Source: Solimicrobium sp040544425 (GTDB taxonomy: Bacteria > Pseudomonadota > Gammaproteobacteria > Burkholderiales > Burkholderiaceae_D). From it: a stretch of 64,000 bases of DNA. A model generated the notes under the pieces. It ran no database searches. It was given only the letters and a program-made list of their open reading frames with translations, and had not been told where the DNA came from. Below are positions 1 to 7,609 of the stretch, piece by piece; the first letter of the stretch is position 1, and each line of letters opens with the position of its first letter. The DNA lies in the NCBI GenBank assembly GCA_040544425.1, contig JBEONO010000013.1:1-64000 (forward strand), read 5' to 3'. A program made the position numbers and the translations under genes.

Positions 1-21
1 GCGCTTTTTACTTTCACTCAT
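1..21 (-). CDS. 5' end of a minus-strand gene cut by the window edge
   Basis: An ATG on the minus strand at 21 opens seven codons reading MSESKKR before the window ends. An AAGGA ribosome-binding sequence lies about 8 bases upstream, which is the main reason for calling it a real start. Nothing can be said about the product. Confidence 0.4.
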
Positions 22-185
22 TTGCTGTCATCCTTTTCAAGACAACAGCTTAAACTACCCTGCGGTTACTGTCTCAAATCCTGGGACCACTATACATCAC
101 CAAGGTTATTGCCGCGGCTCTGAAAGGCATTTCCTCTGCTAGCCATAGGTTAATACAAAATAAACTATTACACTCCACCTATCCG

Positions 186-433
186 ATGAAGCCAATTACA
201 GATAAGCCTATGACCGTCCGCCTGCCGGTTGAATTGGCAGGTAAGCTCGAAAAGCCAATCCAAGCTACGGGCAGGAATAAAAGTACAATCACACCGTTGC
301 TGCGCTCACGGAATACGTCGGAGCCGAGGTTTGGCAAATCCAGGATATCAAGCAGGGTATTGATGAGGCAAATCGGGGTGAATTCGTAAGCGACACTGAA
401 GCGAATGCGTTCTTCTCGAAATATGGCGGTTAA
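186..433 (+). pseudogene. Frameshifted ribbon-helix-helix antitoxin (RelB/ParD type)
   Basis: The first part reads MTVRLPVELAGKLEK, a typical ribbon-helix-helix antitoxin N-terminus that would bind operator DNA as a dimer. The frame breaks near 295-303. The continuation in frame 2 runs AALTEYVGAEVWQIQDIKQG and ends at TAA 431-433, overlapping the toxin start by 11 bases as usual for such pairs. The intact gene would make about 80 residues, but as sequenced the reading frame from 186 gives only 67, with an unrelated C-terminus. Start may be 186 or 210. Family assignment is from motif style; the frameshift is directly visible, though a sequencing error cannot be excluded. Confidence 0.7.
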
Positions 434-704
434 GCGGACCAGAACGGCGTTGGCCAATCTAATCGCCATCGTCGGGTACATCGAAAAAGATAACGCCGAA
501 CGAGCAAAGTTGTTTGCTCTTGAAATCCAGACAAAGCCGAATAGTTTGGCCGAGCTCCCTGGGATGGGGCGACTTGGGCGTGTCATCGGCACGCGCGAAC
601 TGGTGATTCATCCCAACCACATCATTCTCTATCGGGTGCGTAGCGATGTAGTTGAGATATTACGTGCTCAGCATGCAGGCCGGCGATCGCCAAGGCACCT
701 GTGA
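423..704 (+). CDS. ParE/RelE-family toxin
   Basis: Reading from ATG 423 gives a 93-residue protein starting MAVKRTRTALANL. It has the family features: an N-terminal helical part, the GMGRLGRVIGTRELVI core and a C-terminal strand (YRVRSDVVEILRAQH). ParE/RelE-fold toxins act on gyrase or on ribosome-bound mRNA. Which one applies here cannot be told. The start overlaps the end of the antitoxin frame, so the two were translationally coupled. The toxin frame is open while its antitoxin is frameshifted. A few residues look unlike the usual consensus (for example I in place of D in ANLIAI), so the toxin may also be decaying. Confidence 0.75.
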   Translation: MAVKRTRTALANLIAIVGYIEKDNAERAKLFALEIQTKPNSLAELPGMGRLGRVIGTRELVIHPNHIILYRVRSDVVEILRAQHAGRRSPRHL

Positions 705-799
705 TCGCTTCTTGGCACAACATTTCCCGTGACTGTGCGAATCAGAAAACTGTGCTTGCCTTTGGTGATTTCCTTCAAAATCCTGAAATAATAAATGTG

Positions 800-812
800 C
801 GAACTGAGTTCG
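800..812. promoter_or_regulatory. Short palindrome upstream of the EamA exporter gene
   Basis: CGAACT-G-AGTTCG is a perfect 6-bp inverted repeat about 70 bases ahead of the exporter start, in an otherwise AT-rich stretch. It may be an operator. No regulator can be assigned. Confidence 0.25.
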
Positions 813-882
813 AAAAAATTGAGGCTTTATTTTTTGGTCGATTTTCATATTCGACAATTTCAATCGACAGCTAAGGAATAAG

Positions 883-1737
883 ATGTTGCGTATACGGACC
901 CCTTTCTTGACCACACTCGCTCTGATCGCATTCGCCGGCAATTCACTTTTTTGCCGCCTCGCTTTAAAAACCACCTCCATTGATGCAACAAGTTTCACAA
1001 CGATTCGGTTGATATCGGGCTCTCTTGTGCTCTGGTTGATCTTGCAGTTCAGGGGAGGACAAATCAAACAGGAGGGTAACTGGACGTCTGGAATGGCATT
1101 ATTTGTCTACGCCGCAGGTTTTTCGTTTGCATATCGAAGCTTGCCAACCGCAACCGGTGCGCTTCTCTTGTTTGGCGCGGTGCAGGCGACAATGATCGGC
1201 TTCGGTATATGGGCAGGTGAACGCTTCCTGAAAGTTCAGTTTATGGGTCTTGTGATTGCATTTTCAGGAATTATTGTTCTGCTCTTGCCAGGTATTTCGG
1301 CGCCGCCATTACAAGGATCCCTATTGATGCTATGCGCTGGCACAGCATGGGGAGTGTACTCTTTGCGAGGAAAAGGTCAGGGTGATCCTGTTCGCGTCAC
1401 TGCGGGAAATTTTCTGCGTGCGGCTCCGCTTTCAATTGTATTGAGTCTATTCATGTTCGACAGCGCTACGCTGGACAGGTCTGGATTTTGGTATGCGGTT
1501 TTGTCAGGGGCATTGGCGTCAGCAATCGGCTACTGCATTTGGTACACGGCATTACCATCGTTGAAAGCAACAAACGCAGCAACCGTGCAACTCAGTGTTC
1601 CGGTCATTGCCGCAGCAGGTGGGATTGTTTTTCTAGGTGAGACGATTACTGTGCGCTTATTTTTGGCCTCAATAGCGATTTTGGGTGGTATCGCCATGGT
1701 AGTTATGAAAAGACAGCCTGCGCAGAATTCAAAATGA
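883..1737 (+). CDS. EamA/DMT-family exporter
   Basis: A 284-residue inner-membrane protein made almost wholly of hydrophobic segments, fitting ten transmembrane helices in two EamA repeats (about residues 8-135 and 140-275). The drug/metabolite transporter superfamily exports amino acids, metabolites or drugs. The substrate cannot be read from sequence. The second repeat has the usual ending with VFLGETITVRLFLASIAILGG. An AAGGAA ribosome site lies 6 bases before ATG 883. The gene stands alone, and its stop codon sits inside a strong hairpin. Confidence 0.85.
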   Translation: MLRIRTPFLTTLALIAFAGNSLFCRLALKTTSIDATSFTTIRLISGSLVLWLILQFRGGQIKQEGNWTSGMALFVYAAGFSFAYRSLPTATGALLLFGAVQATMIGFGIWAGERFLKVQFMGLVIAFSGIIVLLLPGISAPPLQGSLLMLCAGTAWGVYSLRGKGQGDPVRVTAGNFLRAAPLSIVLSLFMFDSATLDRSGFWYAVLSGALASAIGYCIWYTALPSLKATNAATVQLSVPVIAAAGGIVFLGETITVRLFLASIAILGGIAMVVMKRQPAQNSK

Positions 1738-1749
1738 ATTCTGCGCAGG
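1717..1749 (+). terminator. 15-bp perfect hairpin overlapping the exporter stop codon
   Basis: CCTGCGCAGAATTCA (1717-1731), three A bases, then its exact reverse complement (1735-1749). The TGA stop at 1735-1737 is inside the right arm. No run of T follows, so it may be a processing or stability hairpin, not a full intrinsic terminator. Confidence 0.6.
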
Positions 1750-1904
1750 ACACGACTAATGCTCAGTGAATGATTTACCCAGACAACCGTCTTAAATTAA
1801 TTGATGTGATTTGGGTGGCGGATAAGTGGATCAAGTCATGCATTGATCTGTGCAGCTGCTCGCGATATCAACAAGATTTGCCATATATTTTAGGACGCGC
1901 TCCG

Positions 1905-2837
1905 CTATTTGGGTTTTGATGCGGCTTCTGGTTTGGTATTAAACAGAAACGGCCCAATTTCGTGTTCGAACCAATTGATAAAAGCACGCGCTTTAGCGCC
2001 AGGCAAGCGCCCACCCGGAAAAACCGCCCACAGATCAATGGATGGTAAAGTCCAGTCGGTGAGAACGGACAAGACAGTACCATTGCTCAACTCTGATCCG
2101 ATCATCCACCTGGAAACAATCGCGAGACCCAAACCGGCAATCACCGCTTCCCTCACTCCTTCAGCAGCCGTGCATGCCAATCGACTACGAACTTGGACAG
2201 AACTTTCAGAGCTACCTTTTCGAAATCGCCATTCATCGCCACCGGCTGCCTGTGAATAAATGATAGCTTCATGTGCTAACAGGTCCGCCGGTGTTTTCGG
2301 TGTGCCGTGTAACGCGAGATAATCAGAACTGGCTACGATAAGCCTATCGCTTTGATGTATCTTGCGCGCAGTGAGGCTCGAGTCCTTTTGGTCGCCGAGT
2401 CGCAGCGCGACATCAATACGTTCCCCAAGCAAATCCACATTACGGTCATCCATGACCAGTTCCAATTGCAGTTTAGGGTGGGCTTTGAGAAAGCTCCCCA
2501 AATTCGGTGCAATGTGCAGGCGTGCAAAGGTTACTGGAGCACAGACTCTCAGCCGTCCCTCCAGACCCGCACCCAGACCTCTTGCAGCCAATTCAGCTTC
2601 GTCCACTTCATCGAGCAGTCGTCGCGCGCGTTCGTAGAATGCCTGACCCGCTTCGGTTGTTTGCAATTGCCGCGTTGAACGCACCAAAAGCCGCACGCCC
2701 AGCCGGGCTTCCAGTGCAGCTACAACCTTGGAAACGGCAGGCTGTCCAATATGCAAATCACGGGCTGCTGCTGAAAACGAGCCGGTTTCAACAGCAAGCA
2801 CAAACGTTTCCATTTCCTGCAGTCGATTTATCGCCAT
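1905..2837 (-). CDS. LysR-family transcriptional regulator
   Basis: 310 residues. The N-terminal winged helix-turn-helix (about 4-63) reads LQEMETFVLAVETGSFSAAARDL and VSKVVAALEARLGVRLLVRSTR, diagnostic of LysR regulators. A periplasmic-binding-protein-like effector domain follows (about 90-295). It is transcribed divergently from the redox operon starting at 2948, the classic LysR arrangement, so it probably controls that operon and itself from the 110-base shared region. The effector is unknown. A redox or electrophile signal is an inference from the target genes. Confidence 0.9.
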   Translation of the reverse strand: MAINRLQEMETFVLAVETGSFSAAARDLHIGQPAVSKVVAALEARLGVRLLVRSTRQLQTTEAGQAFYERARRLLDEVDEAELAARGLGAGLEGRLRVCAPVTFARLHIAPNLGSFLKAHPKLQLELVMDDRNVDLLGERIDVALRLGDQKDSSLTARKIHQSDRLIVASSDYLALHGTPKTPADLLAHEAIIYSQAAGGDEWRFRKGSSESSVQVRSRLACTAAEGVREAVIAGLGLAIVSRWMIGSELSNGTVLSVLTDWTLPSIDLWAVFPGGRLPGAKARAFINWFEHEIGPFLFNTKPEAASKPK

Positions 2838-2947
2838 TCCTCCATGGAATGAATGTTATCACCAAAAACTGTCTTCCGCATTAATTTGGAATGGATGAAA
2901 CTCCTTCTACGCCAACAGAGGCGAATACCAATTACCGGAGAAATGCT

Positions 2948-3511
2948 ATGACCAAGAACTCATTTAAGCTGCACAATGCTGCCACCGCTCCCACAGGTTC
3001 GGCAGATATTTTGAACAATGTACAAAAAGCCTGGGGATTCGTCCCTAATCTGCATCGCGCGCTGGCTGAAAGCCCCGCAGCACTGGAAGCGTACGCAACG
3101 CTGTGGACTATCGCTGAGAAAACGCGGTTTTCACCTATCGAGCGCAATGTCGCTTACTTAGCGATTATTTTCGAAAACGAGTGCCGCTACTGCATGGCTG
3201 GTCACACAAATTTATCAAAGATGGCCCACGTTGACGCTGATCACATTGCAGCGATTCGTGAAGGTCGTCCAGTCAGTGATCCCAAACTTGAAGCTTTACG
3301 TCACTTTGCCGCAGTGGTCACTCGCAAGCGTGGCGTGCTGGAAGATGCCGATGTCGCTGCGTTTAAGGCAGCTGGCTATGACAACGGCGCGATGCTTGAT
3401 GTGTTGGTGCTGGCCGCGACCAAGCTCATTTCCAACTACACCAATCATCTCGTTGATACGCCGCTGGACTCGTTCATGGCGGGTGCCGAATGGATACCGT
3501 CTGGCCGTTAA
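2948..3511 (+). CDS. Carboxymuconolactone decarboxylase-family (AhpD-like) protein
   Basis: 187 residues from ATG 2948, chosen over ATG 2891 because GGAGA precedes it at a proper distance. The family motif is clear: E, then C79-RY-C82 and H86 (ECRYCMAGH), the AhpD-type redox pair that supports peroxidase or protein-disulfide activity. It is therefore more likely an alkylhydroperoxidase-like protein than a true ring-cleavage-pathway decarboxylase. First gene of an operon with peroxiredoxin, glutathione transferase and SDR genes, divergent from a LysR regulator, which points to peroxide or reactive-electrophile defence. Confidence 0.85.
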   Translation: MTKNSFKLHNAATAPTGSADILNNVQKAWGFVPNLHRALAESPAALEAYATLWTIAEKTRFSPIERNVAYLAIIFENECRYCMAGHTNLSKMAHVDADHIAAIREGRPVSDPKLEALRHFAAVVTRKRGVLEDADVAAFKAAGYDNGAMLDVLVLAATKLISNYTNHLVDTPLDSFMAGAEWIPSGR

Positions 3512-3630
3512 TCGACCTCATCCTGACAACGTTATCAAACAAATTGGCATCGTCGAACCCGAGGGTGCCAGGGCTTCCAAAACCTAAATTTATTCACAAA
3601 TTTTTAAATAACTGAAAAAGGAAAATTATC

Positions 3631-3868
3631 ATGAGAAAAACTTTATTAGCCGCCGCCATTTTAGGCGCAACATTGCTGACAAATCCTGCTTTCACCCAGG
3701 CAGCTCCCGTAGCAGCAAGCACGGCACAAACTATCCCGGCCTACTTCAATGCGTACCCACTTCATTCAGCCGCTCAAAGAGCGCATCGTGCACGAGGGAA
3801 GTAATGGCCTGTCGCTCGAAGGAGCTTCGGATGCAGATATGGTGAAATCGATGATCAAAGCACACTAG
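3631..3868 (+). pseudogene. Small secreted protein, apparently frameshifted
   Basis: ATG 3631, preceded by AAGGAAA, opens a good signal peptide (MRKTLLAAAILGATLL...AQAAP). The frame stops after 57 residues. Another frame continues with protein-like sequence (FIQPLKERIVHEGSNG, then LEGASDADMVKSMIKAH) to a TAG at 3866-3868. The total span is one base more than a multiple of three, so one extra base near 3755-3760, in the GTACCC stretch, would explain both halves. The product would be about 78 residues, exported. I do not recognise the family. It lies between the AhpD-like and peroxiredoxin genes, in the same direction. Confidence 0.45.
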
Positions 3869-3923
3869 ATATTTGCCCGTAAAACGCCACTACCCGTACA
3901 ACTTAATTCGAAGGAGTATTTTT

Positions 3924-4574
3924 ATGTCTCTCAAAGCTGAACTGGCCGCTTTCCGTGCTGACTTCATGACCAGGGTGCCACCGGAAATTCGCGACGCAAT
4001 GATACGTGCAGATCAAGAACTGTCCATCTCAGGTGTTCAGGAAAAGGCGATCAAAGCAGGTCAACGTGCCCCCGACTTTATGCTGCCTGATGCTCATGGA
4101 AACAAGGTACGCCTTTCCACGTTGCTTGAACAGGGACCTGTGGTCCTGAGCTTCTATCGGGGTGGCTGGTGCCCATATTGCAATCTGGAGTTGCGCGCTT
4201 TGCAGAATGCTCTGCCGGAGTTCACCAGTCTTGGCGCAACGCTGGTAGCAGTATCGCCGCAATCACCTGATGAAAGCCTGTCGACATCGGAAAAGAATGA
4301 ACTTGAATTCGCGGTATTGAGTGACACTGATTCGCGCACCGCGAAGGCATTTGGCATCGCTTTTGACTTGGCAGAGGAACTCCGTCCGATCTACACACGA
4401 TTCGGACATGCGCTGCCGGATAAAAATGCTGTCGAAAGCTGGATCCTGCCAATTCCTGCCACTTTTGTTATAGATCAGGACGGTGTTGTCGCGCTGGCGT
4501 TTGTCGATGTCGATTACCGTAACCGCCTGGAGCCTGCTGAGATCGTTACGGTTCTTAAAAACCTTTCTGCCTGA
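3924..4574 (+). CDS. Peroxiredoxin-like (AhpC/TSA-family) protein
   Basis: 216 residues from ATG 3924, which has AAGGAG 8 bases upstream. A leading MPVKRH extension to 3873 is therefore rejected. The thioredoxin-fold domain (about 45-210) contains GGWCPYCNLEL with C83 and C86. This is the thioredoxin-like CxxC arrangement seen in a subgroup of AhpC/TSA proteins in place of the lone peroxidatic Cys. It probably reduces peroxides or disulfides in the cytoplasm, since no signal peptide is visible. It belongs to the LysR-linked redox operon, upstream of the glutathione transferase gene. Confidence 0.85.
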   Translation: MSLKAELAAFRADFMTRVPPEIRDAMIRADQELSISGVQEKAIKAGQRAPDFMLPDAHGNKVRLSTLLEQGPVVLSFYRGGWCPYCNLELRALQNALPEFTSLGATLVAVSPQSPDESLSTSEKNELEFAVLSDTDSRTAKAFGIAFDLAEELRPIYTRFGHALPDKNAVESWILPIPATFVIDQDGVVALAFVDVDYRNRLEPAEIVTVLKNLSA

Positions 4575-4600
4575 CCCGTCATTTATTAAGGAGTCCCGTT

Positions 4601-5233
4601 ATGTTAGACCTTTATGCTTATGCAACGCCAAACAGCGTCAAAATTTCTGTCGCGCTCGAAGAACTTGGCCTCGAATATAACCTTCATGAAATTAATATTC
4701 GCAAGGGTGAGCAAAAACTCCCTGAGTTTCTCAGCAGGAATCCAAACGGTAAGGTGCCGGTACTGGTCGATCCTGATACGGCAGATAGCCCGCTGATTTT
4801 GACAGAGAGCGCTGCGATTCTTGTGTACCTTGCGGAAAAGACCGGGAAACTGTTGCCCGTTGGTGGTGTTGCACGAGCAAGGGTATTTGAGCAACTATTC
4901 TTTCATGCCTCCGGATTGGGGCCAGCCTTCGGTAACGCGGGATATTTTCAGAAGCTGGCGCCTGAGCCTGACCCGCACGCAATTGATCGCTTCAAAAACG
5001 AAGGTAAGCGTTTGTTGGTTTTGCTGGATCAAATCCTGGCGGATAACCAATTTGTAGCAGGTCAGTTTCTGACCATCGCGGATATCGCCCATTTTGGTTG
5101 GTTCTGGCGCCGTGAATTTGCCGGTTTTGATTTCGCTGACACACCTAATATCGAACGTTGGTACAAGTTGTTAGAGGCCAGACCGGCATTCCAGCGTGGC
5201 ATTGCGCGTACCAGCGCTTTGGCTCAAGGATAA
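4601..5233 (+). CDS. Glutathione S-transferase family protein
   Basis: 210 residues. The N-terminal thioredoxin-like domain (1-80) begins MLDLYAYATPNSVKISVALEE, has the NPNGKVPVL cis-proline loop and the ES motif (LTESAAILVYLA) that binds glutathione. The all-helical C-terminal domain follows. The TPNS start resembles bacterial YfcG/YghU-like enzymes, which act as disulfide reductases. That closer placement is only suggestive. AAGGAG precedes the start. The stop lies 5 bases before the SDR gene, so the two are surely co-transcribed. Confidence 0.9.
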   Translation: MLDLYAYATPNSVKISVALEELGLEYNLHEINIRKGEQKLPEFLSRNPNGKVPVLVDPDTADSPLILTESAAILVYLAEKTGKLLPVGGVARARVFEQLFFHASGLGPAFGNAGYFQKLAPEPDPHAIDRFKNEGKRLLVLLDQILADNQFVAGQFLTIADIAHFGWFWRREFAGFDFADTPNIERWYKLLEARPAFQRGIARTSALAQG

Positions 5234-5238
5234 TCGAC

Positions 5239-5952
5239 ATGAAAAAAACTATACTCGTTACAGGTGCGTCCAAAGGAATTGGACTGGCTGCCGCAAAGCT
5301 ACTTGCGGCGCAAGGTTGGTTGGTGATTGGAATAGCGCGGCAGGCAATTGATTCATTTCCCGGCGAATTTATCATTGCAGATCTGGCTGACGCACAGGCT
5401 ACGCAACAACTTGCCACAGCGCTGGCGGCCCGTGGAAATATCCTCGGCATCGTCAACAACGTTGGCATGGCCAGGCACGAAATTATTGGATCAGTCGATC
5501 CAGATGTATTTGCCTCAGTCATGGATTTAAATGTCCGCCCAGCTCTGCAGTTGACCCAGGCGCTCCTGCCAGGTATGCAGGTGGCAAAATTCGGTCGGAT
5601 TATCAACATCACCAGCCTCGTTACCCGAGGTCTGGCGTTTCGAACCAGTTACGCTGCTGCGAAATCGGCGCTTGAAAGCGTCACTAAAACTATGGCGCTC
5701 GAACTTGCGACTTATGGAATTACCGCGAATGCGGTAGCTCCGGGCCCGACTGAGACAGAGTTATTCCGATCCAATAATGCGATAGGCAGTGAAGGTGAAG
5801 CACGATACATTGCCCAGGTTCCTCTGGGACGTCTTGGACGTCCGGAAGAAATCGCTGCGGCGATTAGTTTTCTGGCCTCGGATGCCGCAGCGTTTATCAC
5901 CGGTCAAACGCTTCATGTAGATGGTGGCGCAAGTCTGGGAAGAAATGCTTGA
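5239..5952 (+). CDS. Short-chain dehydrogenase/reductase (SDR)
   Basis: 237 residues from ATG 5239. The long upstream extension overlaps the transferase gene and is rejected. The Rossmann glycine motif TGASKGIGLA is at about 9-18, the NNVG motif at about 72, catalytic Ser at ITS, and YAAAK holds the Tyr/Lys pair. The C-terminus LHVDGGASL is typical of 3-oxoacyl-ACP-reductase-like classical SDRs. It catalyses an NAD(P)H-dependent carbonyl/alcohol conversion on an unknown substrate. Last gene of the LysR-linked redox operon. Confidence 0.9.
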   Translation: MKKTILVTGASKGIGLAAAKLLAAQGWLVIGIARQAIDSFPGEFIIADLADAQATQQLATALAARGNILGIVNNVGMARHEIIGSVDPDVFASVMDLNVRPALQLTQALLPGMQVAKFGRIINITSLVTRGLAFRTSYAAAKSALESVTKTMALELATYGITANAVAPGPTETELFRSNNAIGSEGEARYIAQVPLGRLGRPEEIAAAISFLASDAAAFITGQTLHVDGGASLGRNA

Positions 5953-6110
5953 TGTGAGCAAGAAGAGAATTTTGTCTGGGAGCGTTTAATCCGTTGTCAC
6001 CCAAATTCCAACTGCAATTTGATTTTACAAAATTGATCAGGGCACACAAACAACAAAACTACGGATTAGCTCACAGGAGAAAAATCGAACAGGGAACGTC
6101 AATTTGATTT

Positions 6111-6154
6111 TTACGAAAACCGGATAACTTCAGAACAGATTCCTCCCCTAGTAT
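6111..6154 (+). promoter_or_regulatory. Activator box plus -10 of the DUF1329 operon
   Basis: TTACGAAAACCGGATAACTT (6111-6130) matches the box ahead of the amine dehydrogenase operon at 18 of 20 positions. A -10-like TAGTAT (6149-6154) starts exactly 38 bases after the box start, the same offset as in the other promoter. The box would overlap the -35 position, as expected for an AraC-type activator. The regulator encoded at 16571-17575 is the obvious candidate (inference). Confidence 0.55.
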
Positions 6155-6198
6155 CAAACGAGGAGATATTTAATTTTGTTTTATATCAAGGGGGAATC

Positions 6199-7581
6199 GT
6201 GAATAAAAAAAATCAATTCGTGGCGGCCATGGTATTGGCACTACAGATGGGCCTGACTCTCGCAGCTGGCCCGCGCGACGCCGAGCGTCTGGGTCATGAC
6301 CTGACACCGCTGGGTGGTCAGAAAGAAGCCAACACGGATGGCAGTATTCCTGCCTGGACCGGCGTGGAAGCACCGCTGTCAGGATGGGCGCCCGGCAAGA
6401 AACGGGTTGATTTCTGGGCCCACAAAAACGATAAGGCACTGTTCTCCATTGACGCGTCCAACATGGATAAATATGCCGACAAACTGACACCTGGTCAGGT
6501 CCAGCTGTTCAAGCAGATCAAGGGCTACCGGATGGATGTCTATCCCTCGCACCGCAGCTGTGATGCGCCTGGATTCGTCGCAGAAAATACCAAAAAAAAT
6601 GTAGCGAGCGCCTCGCTGGCCCCGGAAGGCTGGTTCCTGAAAGATGCGTACATGCCAGGCATTCCGTTCCCGATGCCGACCAATGGCGTAGAGGCCATGC
6701 TGAACGGTAAGTTCCACTACCGTGGCATCGGTATCGACTACAAGCCGACCTTTACTGCCGTGTCACCGCGCAAAGGCAGTGCCGACTGGATCAAGGCTGC
6801 CGACAACGTGTTCTTTTATATGCCCTGGGCCAAGAAGGGCTCAACCTTGCTGAGCACGCTGCCGCCGGTCGAATGGTACCTGCATTACGATTACACGGAA
6901 CCGGCAGCTCTGGCAGGTCAGGGGTTGAACATCACCATGCATCTCAACGAACCGGGAAGCGAGACGTTCTATTATTTCCCGGGACAGCGTCGTGTGCGAC
7001 GCATGCCAAGCTATGCCTATGATTCGCCGCAGATCGGTTTTGAGAATCAGTACACGATGGATGAACCGTCGGTGTTCTTTGGCACGCTGGACCGGTTTGA
7101 CTGGAAGCTGGTCGGCAAAAAAGAAATGTATGTCGCTTACGATTCGTTCGGTGCCTACAACTTCGACGGCAAATTCGAAGACTTTGCACAACGCGATTCA
7201 GTCAATCCGGCCAGTCGTCACTACGAACTGCACCGCGTCTGGGTAGTGGAAGCGACCGTCAAAAACGGCATGCGCCACTCGGCACCGAAACGCACTTATT
7301 ACCTCGATGAAGATTCCTGGAATTATCTGGGCGCCGATGACTATGACGGTCAGGGAAAAATCTGGAAAGTACGCGAATCGTATTTGATCCCGCTGTATGA
7401 AACCGGATCCTGCGACGCGTCCGCCTTTGTTCAGTACAGCCTGGCTGATGGCCGTTATCTGGTCGATCTGCACGCTGCAGGCACCGGCCACGATATTCAG
7501 TACATGGTCGATGCAACCGGGCCCCGCTTTAATTCGAATTACTACACATCGGACAACCTGCGTGCCATGAGCGAACGCTGA
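6199..7581 (+). CDS. DUF1329 exported protein
   Basis: 460 residues from a GTG start with a strong AAGGGGG site. An N-terminal signal peptide (about 1-23, ending LTLAAG) sends it to the periplasm. The remainder matches the DUF1329 family in style: an early LTPLGGQKEANTDGSIPAWTG segment, then a long beta-rich region. DUF1329 proteins are lipoprotein-carrier-like in fold and are usually encoded beside DUF1302 and RND genes, as here. A role in moving hydrophobic or aromatic substrates across the envelope is often proposed but not proven. First gene of an operon running through the aldehyde dehydrogenase at 14613. Confidence 0.85.
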   Translation: MNKKNQFVAAMVLALQMGLTLAAGPRDAERLGHDLTPLGGQKEANTDGSIPAWTGVEAPLSGWAPGKKRVDFWAHKNDKALFSIDASNMDKYADKLTPGQVQLFKQIKGYRMDVYPSHRSCDAPGFVAENTKKNVASASLAPEGWFLKDAYMPGIPFPMPTNGVEAMLNGKFHYRGIGIDYKPTFTAVSPRKGSADWIKAADNVFFYMPWAKKGSTLLSTLPPVEWYLHYDYTEPAALAGQGLNITMHLNEPGSETFYYFPGQRRVRRMPSYAYDSPQIGFENQYTMDEPSVFFGTLDRFDWKLVGKKEMYVAYDSFGAYNFDGKFEDFAQRDSVNPASRHYELHRVWVVEATVKNGMRHSAPKRTYYLDEDSWNYLGADDYDGQGKIWKVRESYLIPLYETGSCDASAFVQYSLADGRYLVDLHAAGTGHDIQYMVDATGPRFNSNYYTSDNLRAMSER

Positions 7582-7609
7582 AAACTGTACTGACCCAAGG
7601 GAGACACTG

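Noticed and set aside
1717..1749. Hairpin at the exporter stop considered as part of a repeat family
   Set aside because: No second copy found in the window, so it is kept only as a terminator-like hairpin.
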